NCBI GenBank assembly: GCA_010014835.2
Contig: JAAAKB020000001.1
Coordinates: forward strand, 1,340,064-1,379,925
From: Apostichopus leukothele
Taxonomy: Eukaryota > Echinodermata > Holothuroidea > Aspidochirotida > Stichopodidae
Direction: 5' to 3'
DNA: 39,862 bases
How positions within the stretch are numbered: position 1 is the stretch's first letter; every line of letters begins with the position of its first letter. The translations under genes and the position numbers were made by a program. This document shows, one piece after another, positions 1 through 10,422 of this stretch. The notes beneath the pieces were generated by a model that ran no database searches, was not told where the DNA came from, and worked only from the letters and a program-made list of their open reading frames with translations.

Positions 1-123
1 TTTTTACTCACCCATCCTCGTACACGGCACGTTACCACAAGTGATTGTACTTTTGCTCTTTTGGGGATATTTTGTTTGCCCTAATGGACAGGGCCCCCCC
101 TTTGTTCCTTAAGTTCTCCATTT

Positions 124-136
124 CCCCCCCCCCCCC
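124..136. repeat. C13 homopolymer
   Basis: A run of 13 C lies in the pyrimidine-rich stretch just before the possible splice acceptor at 169-171. It may serve as part of a polypyrimidine tract, but such runs are common in this window. Confidence 0.9.
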
Positions 137-171
137 ACTCTCTACGTTGTCGCTATCAATTTGCGTTTCAG

Positions 172-227
172 AGGAAAAAGAAGAGGGGATTAAAGAACTC
201 CGCTCTAAGCTTCAGAGTTATAGTTGA
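172..227 (+). CDS. Possible last coding exon of an unidentified gene entering from the left
   Basis: A long pyrimidine-rich tract (about 100-168) leads to a consensus acceptor (TTTCAG, ending at 171). It is followed by 18 codons that end in TGA at 225-227. The exon would start at the second base of a codon, so the upstream exon must supply one base. The peptide is highly charged (EEKEEGIKELRSKLQSYS), like the C-terminal end of a coiled coil. I do not recognise the protein. What is seen is an acceptor, an open frame and amphipathic composition; that this is a real exon is inference, because 56 bases can arise by chance. No poly(A) signal lies close behind; AATAAA occurs much later, near 2231. 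Confidence 0.33.
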
Positions 228-284
228 TATGTTTCTGCCATGCAGATCTGTTTATTAAGCAAATCTCTTTGACAGTTTTCTAAA

Positions 285-677
285 AGTAGCATCCATTGTG
301 GGGAAGGCCTTGAAGGCAAACTGAGAGACTGCCAGATGGATTAGTCATCAATGCATTGGTTGATACATTGTTGGACAGACCTCTAGCAAACTTGAAGGAT
401 GGCTGAATTAAGGCAGCAAATTTATTTTCATATGATGTAGACCGTTAAAAACAACTGCCGTCACTCCAGATTGTAGTAAACTCCTTTTGTATTGAGAAAT
501 GACCCTTTAAAAATTTAGGGTTCATCAGTTAAAGTGACTGGACTATCTAGTCTAATACATTGACCCCTTAAAGGTTAGGTCCACAGAGAATCAACACAAA
601 GCTCAATGGGAAAATATGTGGTATAAGACTTTAAAATTCTTATAGTAAAAAGCAGGACTTTCGTCCAGAGACAGGTA
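285..677. repeat. Tandem direct repeat, unit 1
   Basis: The unit begins AGTAGCATCCATTGTGGGGA and ends around CAGGACTTTCGTCC. It is nearly repeated by the next unit at 688-975. It includes about 100 bases (roughly 440-545) that unit 2 lacks. There is no open frame and no terminal inverted repeat that I can see. It could be a local segmental duplication or two copies of an unnamed interspersed repeat. Confidence 0.85.
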
Positions 678-687
678 ACTTAACTTA

Positions 688-975
688 AGTAGCATCCATT
701 GTGGGGAAGGTCTTGAAGGCAAACTGAGAGATTGCAAGATGGATTTAGTCATTGATGCATGGTTGATACATTGTTGGACAAATGTCTAGCAAACTTCAAG
801 GATGGCCGAAGGCAGCAAATTAATTTTCATATGATCATATATCTAGTGTATTACATAGACCCCTTAAAGGTTAGTTCCTCAGAAAATGAACACAAAGCTC
901 AATATGAAAATAAACCATATTAGACTTCAAAATTCTTATAGTAAAAAGGAGGACTTTTGCCCAGGGAAGTAACAT
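688..975. repeat. Tandem direct repeat, unit 2
   Basis: This second, shorter copy has the same start and the same landmarks in the same order (TGATACATTGTTGGACA, GACCCCTTAAAGGTTAG, AAATTCTTATAGTAAAAAG). Scattered substitutions and one internal deletion relative to unit 1 suggest an old duplication. Confidence 0.85.
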
Positions 976-3960
976 ATTTTTTTGATGCAATTACCCAACT
1001 TTTGGCTCTATTTTTGAAATCTAAAACTCAATTTTTTTTGTATATAATATAATTAAATAGACCACACTTTCTTGTGTGAGGCTGAAAATGGGATGTTCAA
1101 CTCCCTCCCCCCCCCCCTTCCACCTCAGCTCTGGGCCTGTAATGAGCAAGATGGTACTGCGTTCTATATATCATTAATAAGTTCATTGCATTGGCTAAAT
1201 TATTGGATCCAAATAGCAACGATACCCCAGACTTTTATATTGAGATAAAGCTAGGGATTACAGGTGCATGTACTATTTTCCCTGGAGTATAATATACGTT
1301 TCTATCTATGTTAATTATCTATGACAATATTACTTATTTGTGGACACAAGCTGCTGCAAAGGAACTAACAGTTTTGTGGGTTTGGTACGGCGGGAAACTG
1401 AACATTGCGTACACACCTTGCTGCTTTAAAATTGTTGCATATTGTTGCATATGTTTTATTAGACAGCTGTTTAAGAAATATGTTTCTGTTGCATTAATAT
1501 TGATAGAAGCCAGTCAAGTATGGTAGTTATACAGTATGTCTTTGCATGAGTGACTCTAGGGCAGAAAAGAAAGGAAAGAAAAGAAAAGAAAGCCTTTACT
1601 GTAAGTAATCCATCTTCTCTGGATGATTTGTTGTCAAGCAAGTACACCAGGTAGATTGTTATTTATAGCCAATTCAGGGAAAACTAGACTAAATTTTCTC
1701 TTTGTTTTAGGGCGGTTTCTGCCGGGTTTTTTCTCCGTATCAATTTGTGGTTTAATATTTATCGAGGATAGGGAAAGGATGGTGAAATGATTTATGCTGC
1801 AAATTATAGGTAACAAAATTCAGCTGTTTGCCAGCTGACCTAATCAAGCCATCAATCAACTGGATGGATGAATATACGTAAATAAATAATAGCTTTCAAA
1901 ATGGTACGGTTGGCCAAATTCTTCCTTTTTGCCCAAAGCCATAGGTTCAAGAGCCAGCTCCCAACAGTGGAAATGTTGAAACTTAAAGCAGTTTGACCCT
2001 TTCCCCCCCACCCCTCCCCTTGCACTTTAAGTTATAATCATGACTTTGTTGGATAATATGACATCTGTATGTTTCTTACGGTATTCCTAAGTTGAGCCAA
2101 AAATAATAATTGGAACAAGGAGCTCTTTGAATGTTGCAGATTTTCAGTGACATGCCATTTAATTGACAGTACATACTATTTATTATGTAGATATAATTAA
2201 TATTAGTGCAGATAATTCTATGAATAATATTGAATAAATTTGTTTTACTTGTTACGACATTGTCGTTCGTTTAGGATCGAATGTGCTTAAGTGATCGGTG
2301 ACTCATCATAACAAGTTTTCCAGGAAAACATATTTTAATAAAATTAAATATAACCAAGACTTTCTATAGATATGCCTTGTTAAAAGTTGATGTTGACATC
2401 AGGTATATAATACATACTTCAAAATAATGCTTGCATAGCATATATGCAATTAGCTTTGCATATATACATGTACAATGATGGTAGAGTTTTGTTGACTATT
2501 GTTACCAGTTATCAAAGCTAATAATCTGCTAAATGTAGCTCTTTTGATGGGCAAAGTACTTGTAATTGTATTCAAGGTTCATGTGAAGTGTCGCAGTAGT
2601 TACTTAGGCAAATATATGGTTACGTAATGTAATGTAAGTTCAGGCTTACATGACGTTCAAACTGTTACTTAGTTACAAAGTATTAAGCAATCGTAAATGT
2701 TACTTCAATGAGACATCAAGCACTTATAAACCTAATTTGCATAAGGGAGATCACAAACTAAAAAACACAAGCAATTTTGTTGTGGTTTAGCTATTATAGT
2801 GTGTCATATATATATAATATATTATGAATAAGACTTAGACTTGTAAGCAGCTTCTTATATAAAATTATGGATTAAAAACTCAATTATAGATTCAATCCCC
2901 AACAAATAAGAAGCCATTGCTTTAATATGTAATATGGAAATATTCTCATTTATTAAGAAAGAATCCATTACTTCAAAAATTATTCCAAGACTTAATTCAG
3001 TGATGACCAACTCACTTAGTTCCATTTGCATTTTTCTCCGTTTTCTCTTAATTAAGAAGTAAATCAGATTTGTTAAACAATCACGATGTCATCAGTTATG
3101 CTCTCATTGATATGACCTTTAAGATGGCAGATGATCAACATTGACAAAGTAACATGACTAATTGCAATCGTATCATTTTCCAAAATTACATTATTATTTC
3201 AGTATGAAAAAAAGTGTAAATGTTTTGGCAATGAAGGACAGTTTTTCATAGATATAGATATTTTTTTGTATATATTTTATACCTCCCCTTTGCAATTGTC
3301 ATTCACTTCTTCCTGTTTGCATTATATTCAGTGTATTTTTTAATGGAATCCCTGCATGGTTGTTTAGGCAATGTTCTTCACAGCCAGAGAGAAGAATAAG
3401 GGGGAATGGGGGGGGGGGGTGAGGATGGAGTGAAAGAAAAGAACTAGTAACAAATTCTGTAATTACTTGCACCTACTTTCTAAAAATGGGTTTTGGAATC
3501 CTGTCAAGATCATTTCAATATATTACATTAATTGATTTGCTACATGTGTGCTTGATGTGAATGCTCTATTGTATTATACAGCGCAACAGTTCCCCATAGA
3601 GTGCTGTAGCTATGGTGTCCATAGCAACGACAGTCAGATTATGTCTTGTAGATGAAGTGCTTGACTGATACCGACGCGAGCTCCCCATATAGTTTCAATA
3701 TTCAACATTACCAGACACTTCACCAAACATCAAGAGGAGTATGTTTCTTTGGCTTGTAAATTTGAAACAAGCCACTCATCCTCTGCTCATCTCGTCGTGT
3801 GCTTTTGATCTGTGTTTGTCTTCGTACTATACCCCACATGCGTCAAGGGTCGGATGGCACCGTGCGTAAATTATACCAGTAACGGAGCACTCTCCGGTTA
3901 AGTAATTTCTGGCTCTCATTGCCGAGAGGGTCGGAGATGAGTACCGCAAATTACTCGGGA

Positions 3961-3968
3961 TGACGTCA
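3961..3968. promoter_or_regulatory. CRE-like palindrome TGACGTCA
   Basis: This is a perfect 8-base CREB/ATF consensus inside the CpG-richer block. No transcript is identified next to it, so a role in transcription is only a possibility. Confidence 0.3.
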
Positions 3969-4040
3969 ACGATCGAGAGTCCACAAGTCTCGCTGATTGA
4001 CAAACGGTGTACAAATATGAAGGATTGGTCTTCAAACTAT

Positions 4041-4057
4041 ACACACACACACACACA
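4041..4057. repeat. (AC)n microsatellite
   Basis: A simple AC dinucleotide run of about eight repeats. Confidence 0.9.
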
Positions 4058-4831
4058 GGTATATCTCTGAGCAAACACAGGATTAAATGATCCCGCGGAA
4101 AGCGGGGAGAAAGAAAAAAGAGGCAGCAATTTAATTAGTGGCTCTTAAGGTTCAGAGCGAAAATGCCTCCACCGTCCCAAACTCTAGGGAACAGAAATCA
4201 ACTGCAGCGAGAAATTAAGACTATTGATTTATTTTTTGCATAAGTGACAAAATGTTTGGCGCTGGTGGATTTCTGGGCTCGGTGCCGAAACCAAATTGGT
4301 AATAGGTTGAATTTTATGCCAAAGCACTCACCGGACAAATTTAATTCGCTACCTTGTAAAAGATGTGGCAATTGGTCCTGTTACGGGATCGAAGCAAACT
4401 TAATCTTTGCGTTAAATGTAGCGAGAGTGGAAAAGGAAGGCAAAGAGACGGGGAAAAAAAGTGGAAGGTTTAATTGTCAGTTAGCTGCGGAGTAACAAGT
4501 TTGCTCGCTTTTACTAAATAATGTAGTTCTACTTACGCTTGGAATGTAAATTTGGATGTAAATGAAGAAAAGTCTTTATATGTAATAAAGGATGTTGTAG
4601 TGGAAGCTGGAGGTGGAATAGAGAAGGAGAAGAGGGTATGGGCAAGTAACCAAAGGTTTGGCTGCAATCAAAACTTTGAAAAAATTAATATAAGTTTATA
4701 TGCTGTACTTAGATTGGAGTGTAAATTTAGATGTTAATGATTTGCAAGTTTTATATGCAACTGGATGTGGTAGGGGGAGGATGTAACATGGGATGATTCG
4801 GGTATTCCAGTATGCAAAGTAAACTCATACC

Positions 4832-5128
4832 GGTGCTGTGGCCGAGTGGATTAAGGCGGTGGCATTTGAAGCAATGAGGCTTAGCAATCGGGAGGTTCGG
4901 GTTCGATGACCGGCCTGGTCATAGTAAGGTGGGTTTTTAATCCGAGAGCAATCTATGGTTTTCCCATCTGAAATGACTTTCTAAATTGAAAAGATTCCAA
5001 ATTTGAGTTAAAATGTTGAATTGGAAGCCACCCGACGTGTAAGTTGTAATCCATAAGCCCTTGCGGGTTTCTCCCACATTTGTGTTCGCTTAAGCGTCGT
5101 AAAAATAACTGCTGAATATGATTATTAT
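4832..5128 (+). mobile_element. tRNA-derived SINE (Leu/Ser-type tRNA head)
   Basis: The 5' end has an RNA polymerase III box A typical of long-variable-arm tRNAs (TGGCCGAGTGG, 4839-4849) and a box B close to consensus (GGTTCGATGACC, 4900-4911) with one extra base. Between them lies an arm too irregular for a working tRNA: no clean anticodon stem, and the acceptor ends do not pair. About 200 bases of unrelated body follow (landmarks GGGTTTTTAATCCGAGAG and CTTGCGGGTTTCTCCCACA), ending near a TGATTATTATT tail. This is SINE architecture: tRNA head, body, AT-rich tail. I see no clear target-site duplication and cannot name the family. A functional tRNA is rejected because of the box B insertion and unpaired ends. 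Confidence 0.75.
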
Positions 5129-6119
5129 TTCAAACAACAGCTGAGACAGCGAGATAATTAGAAAACTGTCTACTTTACTTTTTTTCAGTAGGGAATAGAT
5201 ACAAATTCTAACGGAGGGCTTTTCATTTTCAAAAGGAAAGTTTTAACATTTTTTAAAAAAGGTAAGGGGGCGAGGGATATGCCGCTGGTTCTTACACCCT
5301 GTGGCACATGCATCTTTGCTGACAACCAATGACAAGAAATCCTTTGTGTTACACATTTACAAACAGCTTGTCTTTTGTGTAGTCCAGCATTGAATGCAGT
5401 ACATTTCTACTTATTGATGGGTTTATAAAGAAACTATCACCAATGATAAATCTAATGATGTAAGATGGTACTTTAATGGATATTTGCAAACATACTAGTA
5501 TATTATGCATATCTTACAGGATTTCAAGACATGAAAACACTTTGTTTTACTTTGGACACTGAAAGGAATCATTTTCCTCTCAAGTAATGTCTTTTTCTTA
5601 CAGAAGAAATGAAGAGTAGCAAGAAGACAACCCACCCCAAACCAGTGAGCATGAAGGTATGATACTCATAATTATCTGATACTGTAACAAGAAGAATTAG
5701 CCACCTTTGCAATACCATCTGTACCTGACCTTTGAAAGAAACACTATAAAAACTCCTACAAATGTTTGAAGATTTGTACAAGATAACTATATGATATGGC
5801 AGAGTATGATCTATAAGCTATTATCAATGGATTTTGACCAATTGTCATAGCATAGGAGGTAATTGGAAGATTTTGTTCTCAAAGCCTTCCATTTGAGAAG
5901 CATTTACTATTTCTTAATCAGTGAGTGGGCAAAACATTTGATCAAACAATATAATCACCAAAACCAGTAAAGCAGCATGCTGCTTTACTTATTCAGGTGA
6001 TGAGCCCAATGACATAATCTTATTAATTTTCCCTTGTATTTGCAGAATTTTGACACAAGAATTGGTTTCGATGAAATCGAAATCCTTTGCGTTTATGATG
6101 GTGTGCGTGTGTGTGTGCA
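5129..6119. other. Non-coding stretch, nothing recognised
   Basis: AT-rich sequence with no supported exon or inverted repeat. A GT-rich microsatellite lies at its right end (6101-6130). Confidence 0.5.
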
Positions 6120-6540
6120 TGTGTGGTGTGGCACCTAGCTTGTAAACACGATATCTCAAGAATCTCATATTTGGTATGTATGTGTACCACATTGAATACA
6201 AGAATGCTATTGTTGTTGGTGGAGGTCAAAGGTCATTTGTGGTCAACAGGGGTCAAATAGTGAAAACCTTTGAAAACATGATATCTCAAGTAGAGAAGCT
6301 TGGATAGATCTGAAATTAGGTATGTACTTGTTCCACATTGAGTACTAAGGTCCATATTGGTTGTGGTGGAGGTCAAACGTCATTTTGGGTCAACAGGATT
6401 AAAATGTGACAAGGTTATAAGCTGGATATCTCAAGATGAGGAAGCTTGGAGAGATCTTATATTTAGTATGCTCATGTATGACAGTGAGTACAAGTAGGCT
6501 ATCAGTAGTCATTTTATGTCACAGCTGTCATTGTATGTCA
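6120..6540 (+). repeat. Three tandem monomers of a dispersed repeat with AGGTCA-type half-sites
   Basis: Monomers are marked by GATATCTCAAG at 6150, 6280 and 6425, giving periods of 130 and 145 bases. Each then shows a GTATGT...CACATTGAGTAC block, and the first two carry a half-site core. In the first monomer the core reads AGGTCA (6223-6228), one base, AGGTCA (6230-6235), four bases, TGGTCA (6240-6245), four bases, GGGTCA (6250-6255). This is a perfect DR1 followed by DR4 spacings, the arrangement bound by nuclear receptors. The third monomer has lost most of the core. The same family recurs reversed at 12580-13800 and 35780-36030. What the half-sites do, if anything, is unknown. Confidence 0.75.
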
Positions 6541-8060
6541 CGAGGAGTACTCCTGGCTTCTTGCTGTATTACTTAAAGCAAGTACTGTATGTCCCATTCA
6601 TACAAAATTTACTCATATTACTTTATCCACACCACAATGTATTTTGGCATTCTGGTGTATACATATACTGTTTTTATGAATAGCTTACCTTCATTTACAT
6701 TGTATGCATGTATCTGTTTTCCTTATTGCACAGCTGTCTTTAGGATCCTGCAACCAATATACCAGGATCTAACTTCTTGAAGTGACTTCTGTTGGAGACA
6801 TATATGTGCTGTTGTGCTATTCCCTGTCGCCAGAATCAGGACAGTGAGTTTAAAAGGCAGCCAAGATGAAGTGATTTGGGTCAATTACAGTGGGTTAACT
6901 TCACACAACAATATTGTTGTGTTTCAGTAGTAGAATGAGTGATTCACATTTTGTTCTTAATAATGCATGTTACAGTAATGTTCCAATATTGTTTTGATAG
7001 CATGTTAGCTTGACTGAATGAAGTGTTGGACATTAACATTGGACAAGATATTCATCTCTGCAACATATATGTTACATTAAATTTTCAACCACATGTTCCT
7101 AATATAATATTTTGAACTTTTATATATGTGCACCAATGTAACTATGGTGACATCCATCTTTCAAATAGCCCACTTTACATATTGTATTGTTAAGCTGTCA
7201 GTGTTATTGCTTTCTAATTGCCTTTGCCTTTTCATTGCCTTTCTGGATTAGTTCCCTAACAGGTACATGCCAGACTCTTGCCAGACTGCAAACCTGTACA
7301 TTGTAACAAAGTTTTAGATTGCCATCATATTAGTTGTGCATGATGGTACCCAAATGCAATTGGAAGTCAGTCTTGAGTGAAGGTTCAAAACGAAGAAAAA
7401 ACAACTACATACGTGTGAGGGACTTAGTGATTACGTTAAACAGTGGTTAGTGATAATAAGCACAGTTACTATACGTGAATGGAGGAAAGAACCTTAGCTA
7501 TTTGGGTAAAGCATTTCAGCCCCCATGTATAGTTAGCATTTAAATGCAACTGTAAATTATATCATAATTCAGCAGACCAGGAACAGTACTCTTTCAACTG
7601 TTTGTAGCAAGCACATCTATATACAAAGCTAGTTGAAGTGACAGTATTTACAGCTGATGAAAATGAACTCAAGTGGTGATTGGTTATGGTTACTCTTTGC
7701 TAAATTTATCAAAATGTACTAGATACTAGAAATCAGCTTCTCCAGTCTAACCATTGCACGGAAGTGTTGTTACATTCCTCTTTCATTGTATACAGCTAAA
7801 CACATCTAAAAAAGCACTTGCATGTGTACGAGCATGTTCCATTGCTTACTTTAAATTAATGTATTTAATCTTCCAAACTTTCTCTGCTGACCCGAACAAC
7901 CTTATAGCATTTTCACTACATATTCTACATTACTAATAATGTTACACTGACTGGAGCAGCTCATTTGAAATGCTCCCTTCAACCAGACTACCATGGTATT
8001 ATAGGGCTCATTTCATATGTCATACCCTCTGATCCAGCTACATCTTTGGTACAGTGGTTC
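6541..8060. other. AT-rich non-coding stretch, nothing recognised
   Basis: No exon, RNA gene or repeat could be supported here. The short open frames are antisense or random. Confidence 0.5.
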
Positions 8061-9100
8061 ATGAATAAAATGGATAGATGTGAAATATGTAGTGAACTCT
8101 TCAGAAGCAGGAAAGCTACAGAGGTTGTATACAAAGGGCTATGAGAATCTAATCAAGCAGTGTACACGTATCAGAGACTCTTCATTATTAGAGCGATTAG
8201 AAACAAAATGGACAGGTAACATTTATATGACAGTCTATCAACGATGCAGAGGGAGCAACAGGTTGAGGAAAAAGAGCACACACCACGAAAAAAACGCCGA
8301 TTGTCACAGCTGGTAAATGTTTGCAACAATCAAGGTAAATGAATTTGTTATTTGAATTCACATTAATTCGCTCACTGCGTAATGTTTCGATATGAAACAT
8401 CCCCACATGTTATATTTGTTAGACATTTTTTGTGTAGTATACTGCTGATTCACCTGTAATGGTGGCTAACTTTGTGTAAACATTATTTTTTCAGGCCAGG
8501 GTTCTACACGATTTCCGTATAGTGACAGATGGTTCATATGCAATGAAAACATCTATTTCGATCAACGGCATCCTGACAGACAGGAGACCATACATTGGGC
8601 ATGAACTATCACGCTGAAGCAATCACTTCTGCGAATCGCAGTTGAAAGAGCAGATAGTTTCGGAATGGCTGTGAAAGGACGCTTTAAAGGCATGACAGAT
8701 CTTGTAGCAGAAGAGGCACTATATCATAATAAATGTTACAGCAACTTGTACAAAATTCAGAATGTACAAGGACGTAATGTTAGTAAAACTGATACAGTAT
8801 ACATATTTTGCAGTCATGTAACAAGTACTAGCATTACAGTAAAGTACGTCGTAAAATGCCCTAAAATTCAGCATTAACCACTGTTAAACAAGCCATTCAA
8901 CAGTTGGCCATTTGTTACTCATTTTTTTCCAGAAAGGTGGCAGGCCTGTGGATAGCTTAAAGGAAAATGCTTTCTATCAGCGCTGTGGATGGCTCGACAG
9001 AGAAATGGAGAGTGTATACAGTAAACCATTTACATAAACAACTGAAAACTAAGTTGGTGATGACCATCCTGTGTATCATAATAGATATTTCAAAGAATCA

Positions 9101-9108
9101 CTCAAGAG
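9101..9108. repeat. Left target-site duplication of the hAT-like element
   Basis: CTCAAGAG lies immediately before the element and is repeated exactly at 10195-10202. Eight bases is the duplication length of the hAT superfamily. Confidence 0.85.
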
Positions 9109-10194
9109 CATGGGCGGCGATCATGGAGGGGGGGGGGACATGTCCCCCAATATTTTAGGTGGGGGTACAGTATCTAATATCCCCCAATATTTGGCGGCAT
9201 AGTCATTTTGTGTGGCTATAAATAGAAAATAATGCGTGAGAATATTTATCCAAATCATATTTGGCGGTGGCTAAAACTTCATCCAACACATGCTGCATGA
9301 GGTAAATGACTCTTCGTGGTCGTTTCTGTGACCTGTGGTCGTATAGCATGTTTTGTCACTCATGATTATTATCATAATGTCTGTACATCTCTTGTGTATG
9401 AGTGTAAGTACGTACAATCATTTATATGATCCACATAGATATAGGTTCAATGTGTTTCCATTTGGCCTGTTTCCTACAAGATTTCTAACCGCAGGCGCGT
9501 AGCCAGGGGGGGGGGGCAAGGGGAGACCGTCCCCCCTCGAAGATATATTTTTATGATATCGAAGTTTTATAGTAGCCATTATGAGAGGTTTTAATATTTG
9601 TACACCAATAAATTAACCGTGTCTGAATTTTCTAAAATTCCCCGACCAACATTCTTCATCATACTTCCCTCTACTCGTGCAATTTTGGGTTTCCATTAAT
9701 TTTGTGCAACATTATGGGCATGTTTTCAATTTAATTTATTATTAAATTTCTGAACAAATAATGGGCTAAAAACCTTCAAAAGTGGGCTGACAGGTATTGT
9801 GGGCCGTTACGTAGTGATACCTACAAAAGCAATGATCCACAGGAGATGCGATCGAACATGATGTGTGACTGGTGACAATCTTGAAGAAGGTTATGGATGG
9901 AAAAAAAACTATTGGGAAAAACCTTGGTTCTCAGGCAAACGTGTACATCTGGTTCATGGTCATTTTCAAGCCCGAGAAGTGCCATTCCCGGTAATCTGGG
10001 GGCGGGGGGTGGGGCTAGCAAAACCAGAAATTTTATCATACGCTGCGCGCCAACCAATGGTGGCGCTCCGCTTAGATAGTAATATACAAAATATCAGGAA
10101 GCGCGCGAACAATTTTGGGGATGAAAGTTGCTACGCGTCTGCACGCAAGCAAATGTCCCCCTCCCCCAATATTTGAAAGAAATCGCCGCCCCTG
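9109..10194. mobile_element. Non-autonomous hAT-like DNA transposon (1,086 bp)
   Basis: The left end is CATGGGCGGCGAT (9109-9121) and the right end, read inward on the other strand, is CAGGGGCGGCGAT (10182-10194), with one mismatch in 13. Subterminal poly-C/G and CCCCCAATATTT motifs occur at both ends. The 8-bp duplication CTCAAGAG flanks it exactly. The CAGGG terminus and 8-bp duplication are hAT hallmarks. No transposase-like open frame exists inside, so it would depend on a transposase made elsewhere. It sits within a codon of the pseudogene exon, and the coding frame is continuous across the insertion site once the element and one duplicate are ignored. That makes both the boundaries and the insertion event unusually certain. 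Confidence 0.85.
9492..10144. mobile_element. Possible second hAT-like element nested in the first
   Basis: GCAGGCGCGTAGCCAGG at 9492-9508 is mirrored by GTTGCTACGCGTCTGC ending near 10142; read inward that is GCAGACGCGTAGCAAC, sharing 11 of the first 13 bases. The CAGG...GTAGCC start is hAT-like. I see no matching 8-bp duplication, so the ends may be misplaced or old. Confidence 0.35.
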
Positions 10195-10202
10195 CTCAAG
10201 AG
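10195..10202. repeat. Right target-site duplication of the hAT-like element
   Basis: An exact copy of CTCAAGAG, followed at once by the resumed reading frame of the host exon. Confidence 0.85.
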
Positions 10203-10422
10203 GTACTATGGTGAAACCATATTCATTACTAATGAAGAACGTCGCAAGGATGTTGTCTGCTTTAGAAATTGTACAGCAAGCATCCTCCGAGACCACCATG
10301 AGATGCAAGCTGACAATGAACAGGAAAAGAAAACAGCCATCATCAAAACAGCAGCTTCACACATAGTCAATGACATCAAGTGTTTTAAATTTAGCAAAAC
10401 TGAATTCCCTTCGCTCAAATAA

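Larger units (their letters stand above)
976..4831. other. AT-rich non-coding stretch, no gene recognised
   Basis: No supported exon was found. It holds a purine-rich GAAA/GGAAA tract (1562-1592), C/G homopolymers (1107-1117 and 3408-3419), an (AC)8 microsatellite (4041-4057) and a palindromic cAMP-response element TGACGTCA at 3961-3968. AATAAA motifs near 1880 and 2231 could serve as poly(A) signals for a gene entering from the left. The block at about 3580-3970 is richer in GC and CpG than its surroundings and may be an unassigned promoter or 5' exon; no start codon or frame supports that further. Confidence 0.6.
8061..10422 (+). pseudogene. Decayed gene of an uncharacterised cysteine-containing protein family, split by a transposon
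   Basis: Colinear fragments read like one protein. The first starts at ATG 8061 with a CEIC cysteine pair and shifts frame near 8130. The next contains KGYENLIKQCTRIRD and ends in PRKKRR near 8300. An intron with canonical ends (donor GTAAAT at 8335, acceptor TTTTTCAG ending at 8494) joins two fragments in matching phase. The second exon carries DRWFICNENIYFDQRHPDR and DLVAEEALYHNKCYSNLY but has an in-frame TGA at 8602. A later exon starts after the acceptor ending at 8932 and has TAA at 9035 and 9050. The frame then runs into the element at 9109-10194 and resumes at 10195 with YYGETIFITNEERRKDVVCF, ending at TAA 10420. From memory, the order of blocks matches large uncharacterised proteins of amphioxus, cnidarians and echinoderms; I know no named domain or function. 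Stops, frameshifts and the insertion make it a pseudogene. Confidence 0.6.

Noticed and set aside
3600-3650. An RFX X-box (GTGTCCATAGCAAC)
   Set aside because: The right half fits, but the left half breaks the GTNRCC consensus, and no ciliary gene lies next to it.
4244-4495. An 83-codon open frame with several cysteines
   Set aside because: Cysteine spacing fits no zinc-binding motif that I recognise, and no intron, promoter or homologous block supports it.
4832-4915. A working tRNA-Leu or tRNA-Ser gene
   Set aside because: Box A is good, but box B has an extra base, the ends do not pair into an acceptor stem and the sequence continues into a SINE body.
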